Shown here: one piece after another, positions 8,709 through 17,352 of the stretch
How positions within the stretch are numbered: the stretch's first letter is position 1
How the letters are laid out: each line of letters begins with the position of its first letter
Assembly (NCBI RefSeq): GCF_001905655.1
Contig: NZ_JMHT01000072.1
Location: 1-64,000 of the forward strand
Source: Mycobacterium sp. ST-F2
GTDB taxonomy: Bacteria > Actinomycetota > Actinomycetes > Mycobacteriales > Mycobacteriaceae
Reading direction: 5' to 3'
Length of the DNA: 64,000 bases
The notes under the pieces: generated by a model
The model's database searches: none
What the model was told of the DNA's origin: nothing
Seen by the model: only the letters and a program-made list of their open reading frames with translations
Translations under genes and position numbers: made by a program

Positions 8709-9830
8709 ATGCGAATCGCTCACATCGGACCCGCGGTGTTGCCCGTGGGGTCTGCGTTCGGCGGTGCGGTCGAGCGGCGGATGCTCGAATTGGCTGCAGC
8801 ACAACAACATCGCGGTGACCATGTTCTGATCGTGTCCCTCGGGACGGCGGTGCGCCCCGATGGCACCGCTGCCGAGGTGCCGATTCTGGATGTGTCATGC
8901 CGAACGCGACGCCCACTGCGCGACATCGAGTTACTGATCAGGGCCCGCCCCGGAATTCGCGACTTCGCCCCGGACATCATTCACGTCCACAACAGCCCGA
9001 CAGCGGCGCTGTGCCTGGCCGGGCTTGCGGCCCCGAAGGTCCTCACATTCGACTACTTCCGCTATCGCGGCTCCGACCATCGGATCGCGAAGGCCGCCTA
9101 CCGGCGCGCGCTGCAGGCGTTCGACGGACTCATGCCCGTCTCGGATTTCTGCGCTCGCGAGGCCGCCGAATTCTGGTCCCTGCCGCTCGCCGACTTCCGG
9201 GTACTTCCCAACGGCGTCAACGTCGAACAGTTCAGCCCCGACGAATCGCGGCGCGAAGCCGCGCGGGCGAGGTACGCGCTGGATACGCAGCTGGTCATCG
9301 GATACGTCGGCCGCGTATGCGAACAAAAGGGATCCGACACACTGGCCGAGGCGTTCCGGGCGGTGAAGGCAGCACATCCCGACACCGCACTGCTCGTCGC
9401 GGGTCCGACCGAATTCTTCGGACAGACGCGCCGGACGCCGCTCACCGATCAGATCGAGGAGTTGGGTGGACGCTGGCTCGGTCCGGTACCTGAGGATGAG
9501 GTCGCCGACGTATTCCGCTCACTCGACATCTGTGCCATGCCGACCCGCCAGGACGAGATGTTCGGCATGGCTGCCGCGGAGGCGCTGGCGTCCGGGACGC
9601 CCGTCGTGTGTTCCAACCTCGGCGGGTTGCCTGAAGTGGTGCCCCCCTCGGCCGGTGTCCTTGTCCAGCCGGACAACGCGGCGGCACTGGCCGATGAACT
9701 GATCGCCCTGTGCGACGACCGCGCCGCACTGGCACGGTTGGCTGCGGCGGCGCCGGGTGAGGCCGGCAAGTTCACCTGGACCGCCATCGCCGACCGGGCC
9801 GAGACGCTGTATCGCGAGGTGCTGGCGTGA
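8709..9830 (+). CDS. GT4-family glycosyltransferase
   Basis: Predicted 373-residue GT-B enzyme. The N-terminal MRIAHIGPAVLPVG...GGAVERRM motif binds the acceptor side. DIIHVHNSPTAAL and FRVLPNGVNVEQFSP mark the domain junction. The C-terminal domain has VIGYVGRVCEQKGSDTLAEAF and the nucleotide-sugar EX7E pair in DEMFGMAAAEALASGTPVV. It lies 15 bases after the Wzz-kinase gene and its last four bases overlap the start of the flippase gene, so it is in the same operon. It most likely adds one sugar of the repeat unit on the cytoplasmic face of the membrane. The sugar specificity cannot be read. Confidence 0.88.
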   Translation: MRIAHIGPAVLPVGSAFGGAVERRMLELAAAQQHRGDHVLIVSLGTAVRPDGTAAEVPILDVSCRTRRPLRDIELLIRARPGIRDFAPDIIHVHNSPTAALCLAGLAAPKVLTFDYFRYRGSDHRIAKAAYRRALQAFDGLMPVSDFCAREAAEFWSLPLADFRVLPNGVNVEQFSPDESRREAARARYALDTQLVIGYVGRVCEQKGSDTLAEAFRAVKAAHPDTALLVAGPTEFFGQTRRTPLTDQIEELGGRWLGPVPEDEVADVFRSLDICAMPTRQDEMFGMAAAEALASGTPVVCSNLGGLPEVVPPSAGVLVQPDNAAALADELIALCDDRAALARLAAAAPGEAGKFTWTAIADRAETLYREVLA

Positions 9831-11158
9831 CCCGACCCTGGACGGTCGCCCTGTCCCGGCCCCTTCGCGATACGACGCTACGCACCGCGTTGCGCAGTGG
9901 CAGCTGGGCGCTTGCCGGCACCTCCGTCGGCCGTGTCGCACACGTCGCCGCGCTGCTGCTCGCGGCCAGACAGTTGGGTAGCGAGCAGTTCGGCGGACTG
10001 TCACTGGCCTTGTCGACGGCATTGGTCGTCACGTCGGTGAGTGCCCTCGGTTTACCGGTCGCGGTCCAGAAGCTGGTTGCCGAGGCGCGAGAGGTCGATG
10101 CGGACCGCCGGGACCGGTTGATCGGTCTGGCACTCGGACTGACAGCGTCGGTCGGTTTCGTCACCATGATCGGCGGCGTGCTGACCAGCGGATGGGTGGC
10201 GGACCGGATACTGAACCAGTCCGCTGTCGGGCCGCTCGTGGCCGTCGCATCGATATTCATCCTCACCACACCGATGGTGGAAGTGATCGCCGCCCTGTTG
10301 GCCGCGTTGGAGCGGTTCGACATGGTCGGACTGTTCCGCGCCGTTCACGGATGCTTGTGCGGCGCCGTGCTGGTCGTCGTTCTGCTCGAGACATCCGGCG
10401 CCGGGGCGGCACTCTGGGCGTTGGCCGGCGCCGAGGCACTGACGTGCGCATTCGGACTCCGGCTGGTCAGATCGGCCCGCGGCCCCCGGTCGAACGGTCA
10501 CTCCCGCGGCGTGGACCATCTCGCCCCGGCGAAGGCGATGCTGCGAATCTCGGCACCCGCGTTGGTCGCCAGCGTCTCTCTGCAACCATCGTTGTGGCTC
10601 GGCCAGGTGCTGTTGAGCCGGCAACCAGACGGTCTGGAACATGTCGGTGCCTTCGCCGTGGCCATGCGATGGCACTCGATAGCCCTCTTCGTGCCTGCGA
10701 CCATGGGTTCGGTCCTGTTACCCATGCTCGGCCGGCTGCGGGCCACCGGCCGCGACATGGACGCTCGTGCGTTGTTCGTCCGGTACGGCGCGCTGACCGC
10801 GGCGTTCTCGACGGCGACCGGCCTCGGTCTCATCGCATTCGCCGGCCCGATCATGGGTCTGCAGGGCGCCGAGTACACATCGGCGTCGCGGGTGCTCGTC
10901 ATACTCGCTGTCGCCACCGTGCCGGCCGCGCTGAACAACGTTCTCGGCAGCCGCGCCCTGGCCGAAGGACGAGTCGCGATCTGGGTGTGGAGCGACATCG
11001 CACTCGCCACGACGCTCGCCGGTGGCGCCATCGCGTTGGTGCCCCCACTGAACGACGACGGCCTGGCCGCGGCGTATCTCGTTGCGTACGCCGCGAGTTG
11101 CCTCGTCCAGCTGCCGGTCGCACTGGCGGCCCGGGTGCCCAAAGGAGAGCAGACGTGA
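9827..11158 (+). CDS. Wzx-like oligosaccharide flippase (MOP superfamily)
   Basis: Predicted 443-residue membrane protein with about 12-14 helices. The opening pattern, a short cytoplasmic stretch then SGSWALAGTSVGRVAHVAALLLAARQLGSEQFGGLSLALS, is the standard first-helix-pair signature of Wzx/RfbX-type flippases. It would move lipid-linked repeat units from the inner to the outer face of the plasma membrane. The GTG start overlaps the preceding glycosyltransferase stop as GTGA, and its own stop overlaps the polymerase start in the same way, so translation of the three genes is coupled. Identification is by fold pattern and context with a Wzy-like gene and a Wzz-like gene. Confidence 0.85.
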   Translation: MTRPWTVALSRPLRDTTLRTALRSGSWALAGTSVGRVAHVAALLLAARQLGSEQFGGLSLALSTALVVTSVSALGLPVAVQKLVAEAREVDADRRDRLIGLALGLTASVGFVTMIGGVLTSGWVADRILNQSAVGPLVAVASIFILTTPMVEVIAALLAALERFDMVGLFRAVHGCLCGAVLVVVLLETSGAGAALWALAGAEALTCAFGLRLVRSARGPRSNGHSRGVDHLAPAKAMLRISAPALVASVSLQPSLWLGQVLLSRQPDGLEHVGAFAVAMRWHSIALFVPATMGSVLLPMLGRLRATGRDMDARALFVRYGALTAAFSTATGLGLIAFAGPIMGLQGAEYTSASRVLVILAVATVPAALNNVLGSRALAEGRVAIWVWSDIALATTLAGGAIALVPPLNDDGLAAAYLVAYAASCLVQLPVALAARVPKGEQT

Positions 11159-12597
11159 ACGCGGCAGCCGGTCGCCGGCCCAGCGTCTGGCCAGTCGTCG
11201 CCGCCGTCTGCGCGGCCGCGGTCGTGTGGGCGGTATCGCTGCAGAAAGACGGCTACGCCACGAGATACCCAACGGTGCCAATAGCTTTCGCGGTCTTCCT
11301 CGGCGTTCAACTGCTGGCTCCGCGAGTCCGGTGGAACACCGACCGGGTCCTCGGGCCGGGTAATGTCGCCGCGCTGCTCTTCTTCCTGCAGCTCGTCGTC
11401 ATCCCGACGCTGTTCCTGCTCTCCGGCCCCATTCTCGGCACGCTCCGATTCCGTCCGTCGGACCAGTACATCAACACCGCCATGTTGCTACAGGCAGCGG
11501 CATACGCGTGCTACGCCGTGGGCTACGTCGCCTGGGCGAAACCCGCACGGCCACAACCCTTTCTGCTCGAACTGCGGTTCACCACCGGAGTTGCCTTCTG
11601 CTACATCGCATTCGGCGCGCTCGGGCTCGCGCTCGCATTCCGGTCCTTCGGCGCGCTGGTCAACTACTTCAGCGGACAGGCCAGCATCCTCGCCGCCCCG
11701 GAACCGACGACCATCGCCAACGCCGCCGCCCAGTTCCTGCGCCCGTTCCTGGCGTACGGCGTGATCATTCTGTGGGCATTGCGGATCGCGCGCCGACGGC
11801 CCGGGGCGCGCCTGCAACCAAGTGAAGCGGGCCTGGTGGTCGTCGCCGTCGCCGCATCGGCGGTCTACGACTACAACCGTGCGTCCGCGGTCATTCCGCT
11901 GCTGGCCCTCGTCACCGCGTTCGGACTCTTCGGACGACGACTGTCGGCGGTTCGCATCGTCGCGTTTCTCGGGGTCGTGGCGTTCGTCGGTTTCTTGTTC
12001 GGCGGATACCGGGACATCTATCAGGGCACCCGGGGCGGGACCATCTCCGCGTCCGCCGCGGGACTGGACCGCCCCCGGCCGTCATTCGCCGACTATCTGC
12101 AGAGCTATGGAAACGGGCCGCAGTTCTGGGCCGTCGTGGTCCAGGAAGTCGACCGGTCGGGAACGCGTGAGGGCGATTCCGTCATCGGTTCCGCGCTGTA
12201 TCCCGTTCCTGCGCTCGGGAAGTCTTTCCGGAATGACAGCGCGCCCGTCGAGTACAACGCGCTGATCTACGGCGAGCCCGAAATCATCGACCAGATCCTG
12301 GGATTCGGCGCCGAACTGTACTGGAACTTCGGCATACCCGGGATTGTCGTCGGCTACTTCCTGCTCGGTCTGGCGGTACGCAGATTCGACGACTGCGTCG
12401 AGGCGGCACCCGATCCGCTGGCGGCCTACAACTGGTCGTATTGCGGTACCTGGGTGGCGTTGCTCGTCATAAATTCGATCTCGATCCTCGCGCAGATCGT
12501 CGTCTATTTCTTCTGGCCGATATTCGTGATGTCCGCCATCGGGTATCTCGCCCGTTTCCGATTGCCTGCCCGCCTTCTCGCACGCGCCGGGAGTTGA
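11155..12597 (+). CDS. Wzy-like O-antigen/exopolysaccharide polymerase
   Basis: Predicted 480-residue membrane protein with about 11-12 helices and a large hydrophilic loop near residues 275-395. In that loop lie GGYRDIYQGTRGG and a LYPVPALGKSFRNDSAP...YNALIYG stretch, comparable to the periplasmic loop of Wzy-type polymerases. These proteins share little sequence but a consistent topology. It would join repeat units outside the membrane under control of the Wzz-kinase. The GTG start at 11155 follows a strong AAAGGAGAG site and overlaps the flippase stop. A much longer open frame starting further upstream is not the gene, because it runs through the flippase in the wrong frame. Polymerase identity is inferred from topology and context. 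Confidence 0.75.
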   Translation: MNAAAGRRPSVWPVVAAVCAAAVVWAVSLQKDGYATRYPTVPIAFAVFLGVQLLAPRVRWNTDRVLGPGNVAALLFFLQLVVIPTLFLLSGPILGTLRFRPSDQYINTAMLLQAAAYACYAVGYVAWAKPARPQPFLLELRFTTGVAFCYIAFGALGLALAFRSFGALVNYFSGQASILAAPEPTTIANAAAQFLRPFLAYGVIILWALRIARRRPGARLQPSEAGLVVVAVAASAVYDYNRASAVIPLLALVTAFGLFGRRLSAVRIVAFLGVVAFVGFLFGGYRDIYQGTRGGTISASAAGLDRPRPSFADYLQSYGNGPQFWAVVVQEVDRSGTREGDSVIGSALYPVPALGKSFRNDSAPVEYNALIYGEPEIIDQILGFGAELYWNFGIPGIVVGYFLLGLAVRRFDDCVEAAPDPLAAYNWSYCGTWVALLVINSISILAQIVVYFFWPIFVMSAIGYLARFRLPARLLARAGS

Positions 12598-12604
12598 CCA
12601 CATC

Positions 12605-13474
12605 ATGGAACCCGCCGTCAGCATCGTCATGCCGGTCCGAAATGTGCAGAGCACCCTGGTCCCGGCAATTCGCTCGATTTTGGCGCAGACATGCGAAGCG
12701 TGGGAACTCGTCGTCCTGGACGACGGGTCCACCGACGGCACCGCGCAGCGGCTCCGGGAATTCGCCGATCTCGACGATCGGATCCGGCCGTTCATCGACG
12801 GCCGACCGCTCGGACTTCCGACCCGGCTGAACCAAGGGGTACGGCACAGCCGCGCGCCCATCATCGCGCGGATGGACGGCGACGACGTCTGCTATCCCGA
12901 CCGGCTCGAGACCCAACTCACCTTCCTGCGCGAGAATCCGGACGTCGACGTCGTGGGCGCGGGAATGATGGTGTTCACCTCTGACGGAACACCTCGTGGT
13001 CCGCGTTCACGACTCGGCGGGCATGAGGACCTCACCGCGGACCCACTCCGCAGCGAGATCGGCTTGGCACACCCGACCTGGATGGGACGGCGTTCGTGGT
13101 TCCTGAGGTTTCCCTACGACCCGCGTGCCCGCCGTTGTGAGGACTGGGAGGTGCTGCTGCGCGCCCACACCGCGAGCCGCTACGCCAGCCTTCCGGACGT
13201 ACTGCTCGGCTATCGGGAGGATCGGATCAAGCTGCGCGGGAGCATCGAGGCGCGCCAACACCAGATGATGTTCCTGCTGCGCTACGGAACTCGGCATCGC
13301 CAGGTGCTGTCGAGTCTGATCGGTTCGGCCGGCCAGCTGGGAAGGGCTGCCCGTGACACCGTGGCGGTGCTGGCACGTCGGCAGGACCTCGTGCTCGACC
13401 GCCGCAACCGGCTCGCCTCGCCGTCCGAAATCGCCACGTGGGCCGCCTTATGGGCGGAGTTGACCGAGCCATGA
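12605..13474 (+). CDS. GT2-family glycosyltransferase
   Basis: Predicted 289-residue GT-A enzyme. It starts SIVMPVRNVQSTLVPAIRSIL and has the ELVVLDDGSTDGT nucleotide-binding motif. It also has a DGDD motif within ARMDGDDVCYPDRLE for metal and nucleotide sugar, and a DWEVLLRA region near residue 182 equivalent to the ED catalytic-base motif (CEDWEVLL). It lies 7 bases after the polymerase gene and overlaps the lipoprotein start by four bases (ATGA). It likely adds a sugar to the repeat unit. Donor unknown. Confidence 0.87.
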   Translation: MEPAVSIVMPVRNVQSTLVPAIRSILAQTCEAWELVVLDDGSTDGTAQRLREFADLDDRIRPFIDGRPLGLPTRLNQGVRHSRAPIIARMDGDDVCYPDRLETQLTFLRENPDVDVVGAGMMVFTSDGTPRGPRSRLGGHEDLTADPLRSEIGLAHPTWMGRRSWFLRFPYDPRARRCEDWEVLLRAHTASRYASLPDVLLGYREDRIKLRGSIEARQHQMMFLLRYGTRHRQVLSSLIGSAGQLGRAARDTVAVLARRQDLVLDRRNRLASPSEIATWAALWAELTEP

Positions 13475-15552
13475 AGTCAGGGCCGCCCGGCCCCTGCGTT
13501 CGGGCCCGGGTGACGCGGCTGCTCGCGATCGCCCTTGCCGGCGGGCTCACCGCATGCAATGTCTTTCCGCTACCCGGGTCACGCTCCGACGGATCCGCAC
13601 CGCGCAGCCCCGTACCCGGATCCGCACAGCTGGACCCGCCCTCTGACGCGGGCCCGTTCGCTCTGCTGACCGAGGTGTACGGCCAGGGCGGGCGGCTCCT
13701 GACGCAACGGCTGCACGACCAGCTGGCCAATGGCGCCAGTCTGCACCCGGTTCTCGACGAACAGGACCGGCGCGTCGTGACGGGAACCGGTCGGCCATTC
13801 GCCTACTTCGCCGTTCCCCCTGAAGCGAATGTGGCGGGCTGCTACCCGGATTCGACCGATCCGGGTGCCGCCACGACACTCGCTGATCTCGGCGTCACGG
13901 CGCAGTCGGCGGCATGGCGCCTGGGAATGCCGGAGTTCGACCAGGCCGGCGGATGCTGGGCTCAGAACCGGCCGAACATCACGGGCATGGCCGACGCGCA
14001 GGCGTACACGACGTGGTCGCGTTTCTACCTCGACGCGAAAGCCCTTCGGCCCTATCTCGAACAGTCCGCGGAACAACGCGGATACAAGTGGATGTCGGTG
14101 TGCGTCTTCGCATTCTGTCCGCAGTACGCATATGACCTCGGCTCCGACGTCGTGCTCCTCGAGCGCAACATCGACGAGGTGAGCGGGATGAGTCCGGGCC
14201 TCGCGATGGTCCGGGGCGCGGCCCGACAGCATGGGAACCGCCCATGGGGCATCGACATGTCGGCGTACCGCTACTGGAACGGCGGTCCCACCGTGTTCGA
14301 CACGTCCGGCCGGCTCGTCACCGGCTGGTCACCGTCGATGCTCGCGCGAAACCTCTACGCGGCGTACATGGCCGGCGCCGATGTGATCCTGAACGAAGCC
14401 GCCAATTTCTACTCCACCGCCGCACCGCACGGCCTCAACCCCCTCGGCGTGGTCGTGCGCGACTTTGCCGATTTCAGCTTGCAGCGGCATCCGGTGCGGG
14501 GCTCCCCCGAAGTTCCGATCGCGATTCTGCAGGACCACTTTTCGGGGTACGAGCCGCCGTTCGGCGAATTCGACCAGGACCCGTACAAGTGGTACCGCCA
14601 AAACCCCTACACACAGGGTGACCGCATGTTGAGCAGCCTGCTCGACGTGGCGTATCCGGGCCATCAATCGTGGGGGACGATAGTGCCGAACGCCCCGTGG
14701 CGGATCAGCGGCGCCGACGGCACCGTGGATGTCGACGCCACTCAAGCGGCGTATCGCCGCGCGTTGGCTGCGCGGAACGTCGATCCGCGGATCTGGGAAC
14801 CCATGGGAAACACCCGGTGGGGCGAGTCGATCGATGTGATCACCGATCACGCCCGGCTCGACGCACTGCTGCGGTACCGGGTCGTGGTTCTCGCAGGCAG
14901 CGGCCCCATCGCCGCAGACCTGCTGGCAGACCTAAGGGAGTATGTGCGGCGGGGCGGGACCGTTGTGGCCACCGCCGGCCAGCTGACGCCCGGCGCCGAT
15001 TCGCTGACCGACAGCGGGATCTCGGCGGACCGGGGTACGACGAATTCCGTCACGTGGTCGGACGGCACGGTCATGGCGGAGAAGGCGTTCAGCTACTCCC
15101 GGATCACCCCCGGAAAGGACGCCGAGATCGTCGCCACGACGTCGGATGGTGATCCACTCATCGTCCGCAGCAAGATCGGCACCGGCACGGTCTATCTGAC
15201 GGCTGCACTACTCGACAACACGGGCCAGGGTGGCGTGCTCACGGCGTGCCAGCGGCTCCTCGACGAGCTCTACAGCTCTGCCGCGACGGTGACCGTCGAC
15301 GGCCCGCCGCTGCAGTACCTCGTCAACACCGTCGGCACGAGCACCGTCGTGACGTTGATCAACACCGATATCGGTGGCTCCGAGTGGCGCGGCCGGTTGC
15401 GCTTCCGGACCAATACGAAGTCCGCGGCCGTGTCGGAGTGGACCGGGGACACCCCGGTGACGAGCTCGATCGTTGCGGGTGGCGAAGTGGTCGTCGATGC
15501 GACAGTTCCGCCGTTCGGCGTCCACGTATACGCGATGCAGCCGGGAAAGTGA
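13471..15552 (+). CDS. Large lipoprotein with glycoside-hydrolase-like architecture
   Basis: Predicted 693-residue lipoprotein. An arginine-containing N terminus, a hydrophobic stretch and a lipobox (GGLTAC, Cys about residue 28) predict export and lipid anchoring. The body looks like a TIM-barrel domain (about residues 60-400, with GYKWMSVCVF, WGIDMSAYRYW and DVILNEAANFY strands). A Rossmann-like LRYRVVVLAGSG...YVRRGGTVVATAG domain and a C-terminal beta-sandwich follow. That order recalls GH42-type enzymes (barrel, glutamine-amidotransferase-like trimer domain, beta domain). It is the last gene of the plus-strand operon (ATGA overlap with the GT2 gene). It may trim, release or anchor the polysaccharide outside the cell. 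Catalytic acids were not assigned, so the activity is only inferred. Confidence 0.65.
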   Translation: MKSGPPGPCVRARVTRLLAIALAGGLTACNVFPLPGSRSDGSAPRSPVPGSAQLDPPSDAGPFALLTEVYGQGGRLLTQRLHDQLANGASLHPVLDEQDRRVVTGTGRPFAYFAVPPEANVAGCYPDSTDPGAATTLADLGVTAQSAAWRLGMPEFDQAGGCWAQNRPNITGMADAQAYTTWSRFYLDAKALRPYLEQSAEQRGYKWMSVCVFAFCPQYAYDLGSDVVLLERNIDEVSGMSPGLAMVRGAARQHGNRPWGIDMSAYRYWNGGPTVFDTSGRLVTGWSPSMLARNLYAAYMAGADVILNEAANFYSTAAPHGLNPLGVVVRDFADFSLQRHPVRGSPEVPIAILQDHFSGYEPPFGEFDQDPYKWYRQNPYTQGDRMLSSLLDVAYPGHQSWGTIVPNAPWRISGADGTVDVDATQAAYRRALAARNVDPRIWEPMGNTRWGESIDVITDHARLDALLRYRVVVLAGSGPIAADLLADLREYVRRGGTVVATAGQLTPGADSLTDSGISADRGTTNSVTWSDGTVMAEKAFSYSRITPGKDAEIVATTSDGDPLIVRSKIGTGTVYLTAALLDNTGQGGVLTACQRLLDELYSSAATVTVDGPPLQYLVNTVGTSTVVTLINTDIGGSEWRGRLRFRTNTKSAAVSEWTGDTPVTSSIVAGGEVVVDATVPPFGVHVYAMQPGK

Positions 15553-15560
15553 TCGGTGCG

Positions 15561-16715
15561 TCAGGAGATTCCGACGAGCCGGGGTAGGTCCCGCTCGAGC
15601 AGCCCGCGGCCGGTGAGCCGGTCGCCCACGGTTCGCAGTGCCAGCCGCGCTGCCGCATTGGCGGGCCCGTAGCGGACATGACGCCGGGCCGGTGGTTCTG
15701 CGGCGGCGAGCAGGCGCCGGTACAGCTGAAGGTGGCGCTCGACCATGTTCGACACGCCGAACCGGCCGAGGGCAGCCGTATGGATCGCAACGTGGTCGAT
15801 TCGGTTGGCGCGCAGGTCGCGAATCGTCGATCGCAGCGCGGTGGCCAGCCGCTCGACATCATCGGGCGGGACAAGCCGCCCGTATTCCCCGACCTGCTCC
15901 GGGATACCGCCGACGGCCGAAGCCACAACCGGCAGCCCCGTGAGCATCGCCTCGCTGATCACACTCGGCAGTGCCTCCGACCGGCTCGGCAGCACGAACA
16001 GATCCACCTCGCGATACAGGTCGGCCAGTTGGGCGGCGGCACGGATCCCGAGGAACTGCACGCGGTCGCTGACATTGAGGTCTGCGGCCAGCGCCCGGAG
16101 GGCGGCCTCCAGGGCGGCGTCCTGGTAGACCAGCAGAAGTTCGGCATCCTCGACCCGCGCCAGCGCGCGCAGGAGGACATCCACTCCCTTGAGCTCGATG
16201 AGTTGTCCGACGTAGAGCAGGCGGGCACGGCGCTTCGGCTCCAGGAGAGGTTGTCGGCCGGCCGGATGGAAGGTCCGCGACGAGATGCCGTTGGGGATCA
16301 CGTGCATCTTGTCCGGCGCGCAGTCGAGATGTGCCCGGAGCGTCTCGCGCTCGATGCCGCTGAGGGCGACGACGGCGTCGGCCCGGGCCGTGATCATCGC
16401 GGTGGCGCGAATCCTGGCCCGAAGCCGGTCACCATGGCGCGACGGATCGAGCAGCGCGGGATCATGGTGCGGCGTATAGACAAATCGCGCGGCGGTCGCC
16501 GCCGTGGCCATCCACAGTGCGGCCCGGCCCAGGTGATGGACGTGAACGACCTGATAGCGCTCGCTCGGCACGAACGACCGATGACCAACCGTCGTGACGT
16601 GGACGCCCCGCGCGACAAGTCCCTCCGCCAGAACAGTCTCGGGTGTCGATCGGCGCCGCGCATCATCGGGGCGGTCGAACGTGCCACCGACGACACAGAC
16701 GTGGAGCTCAGACAT
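15561..16715 (-). CDS. GT4-family glycosyltransferase
   Basis: Predicted 384-residue GT-B enzyme. It has YQVVHVHHLGRAALWM, then VVALSGIERETLRAHL...IPNGISSRTFHP at the domain junction, RLLYVGQLIELKGVDVLLRAL, and the motif SEALPSVISEAMLTGLPVVA, which fits the EX7E pattern (E-ALPSVIS-E). The ATG at 16715 has a GGAGG site at good distance; a GTG two codons upstream is possible. It overlaps the end of the phosphosugar-transferase gene and ends 8 bases from the convergent lipoprotein stop. It probably adds the second sugar, directly after the initiating transferase. Substrate not readable. Confidence 0.87.
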   Translation of the reverse strand: MSELHVCVVGGTFDRPDDARRRSTPETVLAEGLVARGVHVTTVGHRSFVPSERYQVVHVHHLGRAALWMATAATAARFVYTPHHDPALLDPSRHGDRLRARIRATAMITARADAVVALSGIERETLRAHLDCAPDKMHVIPNGISSRTFHPAGRQPLLEPKRRARLLYVGQLIELKGVDVLLRALARVEDAELLLVYQDAALEAALRALAADLNVSDRVQFLGIRAAAQLADLYREVDLFVLPSRSEALPSVISEAMLTGLPVVASAVGGIPEQVGEYGRLVPPDDVERLATALRSTIRDLRANRIDHVAIHTAALGRFGVSNMVERHLQLYRRLLAAAEPPARRHVRYGPANAAARLALRTVGDRLTGRGLLERDLPRLVGIS

Positions 16716-17352
16716 GAGCACGGCCCTCCGGGCCCAACCCCACGGTCAGTCCCAGGTCGTCGAACTCCTCGTATCCGCGCGTCTCGGGGCGTTTGAACGG
16801 CTCTGTCAGCGTCTGGAACAGGATGCGCAGATCGAGCCGGAACGACCACTCATACACATAGCGCACATCGAAATCGAGCTTTTCCGAATAGGCGACTGAC
16901 TTCCGGCCACTCACCTGCGCCAGACCGGTGATTCCGGGCCGGACATCGTGACGGCGGGCATGGTGAGCCGAGTACTTGTCGAGGTACTCGATGAGCAAGG
17001 GGCGGGGTCCGACCAGGCTCATCTGCCCGCCGACGACGTTGACGAGCTGGGGCAGTTCGTCGAGGCTCGTCCGCCGCAGGAACTTCCCGATCCGGGTGGA
17101 CCGCAAATCGTCTGTGGTCCAGGGGTTTTCACCAGGCGAGGGCGGACGCATCGTCCGGAACTTGTACATCGTGAAGATCTGTCCGTGCCGGCCGGGCCGG
17201 CGCTGCCGGAAGAGGACGGGCGCACCGGCGGTGAATCGGATCAGTAACGCGATGAGCGCGAGCAGTGGCGAGAAGACGATGAGAAGCGCGGACGCCGCCG
17301 CCACATCGAAGCCTCGCTTCAACAGTGAGCCAGGAGCGCGGTCAGGCCGCAT
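16708..17352 (-). CDS. Initiating phosphosugar transferase (PglC/WcaJ catalytic-domain type)
   Basis: Predicted 214-residue monotopic membrane enzyme of the bacterial sugar transferase family. It transfers a phosphosugar from a UDP-sugar to polyprenyl phosphate and so starts the repeat unit. The conserved order is visible: KRGFDVAAASALLIVFSPLLAL (re-entrant helix), PVLFRQRRPGRHGQIFTMYKFRTM, RTSLDELPQLVNVVGGQMSLVGPRP, and the RPGITGLAQVSGR motif. At 214 residues it is the minimal PglC-like form without the WbaP-type N-terminal membrane domain. It overlaps the aminotransferase stop by 11 bases and is preceded by GGAGGAG. Sitting directly after PglF-like and PglE-like genes, it probably uses their dideoxyamino-sugar product. 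Confidence 0.9.
   Translation of the reverse strand: MRPDRAPGSLLKRGFDVAAASALLIVFSPLLALIALLIRFTAGAPVLFRQRRPGRHGQIFTMYKFRTMRPPSPGENPWTTDDLRSTRIGKFLRRTSLDELPQLVNVVGGQMSLVGPRPLLIEYLDKYSAHHARRHDVRPGITGLAQVSGRKSVAYSEKLDFDVRYVYEWSFRLDLRILFQTLTEPFKRPETRGYEEFDDLGLTVGLGPEGRAHV

Noticed and set aside
10192-12597. 801-residue open frame
   Set aside because: Only the part from 11155 is coding (the polymerase). The first half overlaps the flippase in another frame and reads as Arg-rich nonsense.
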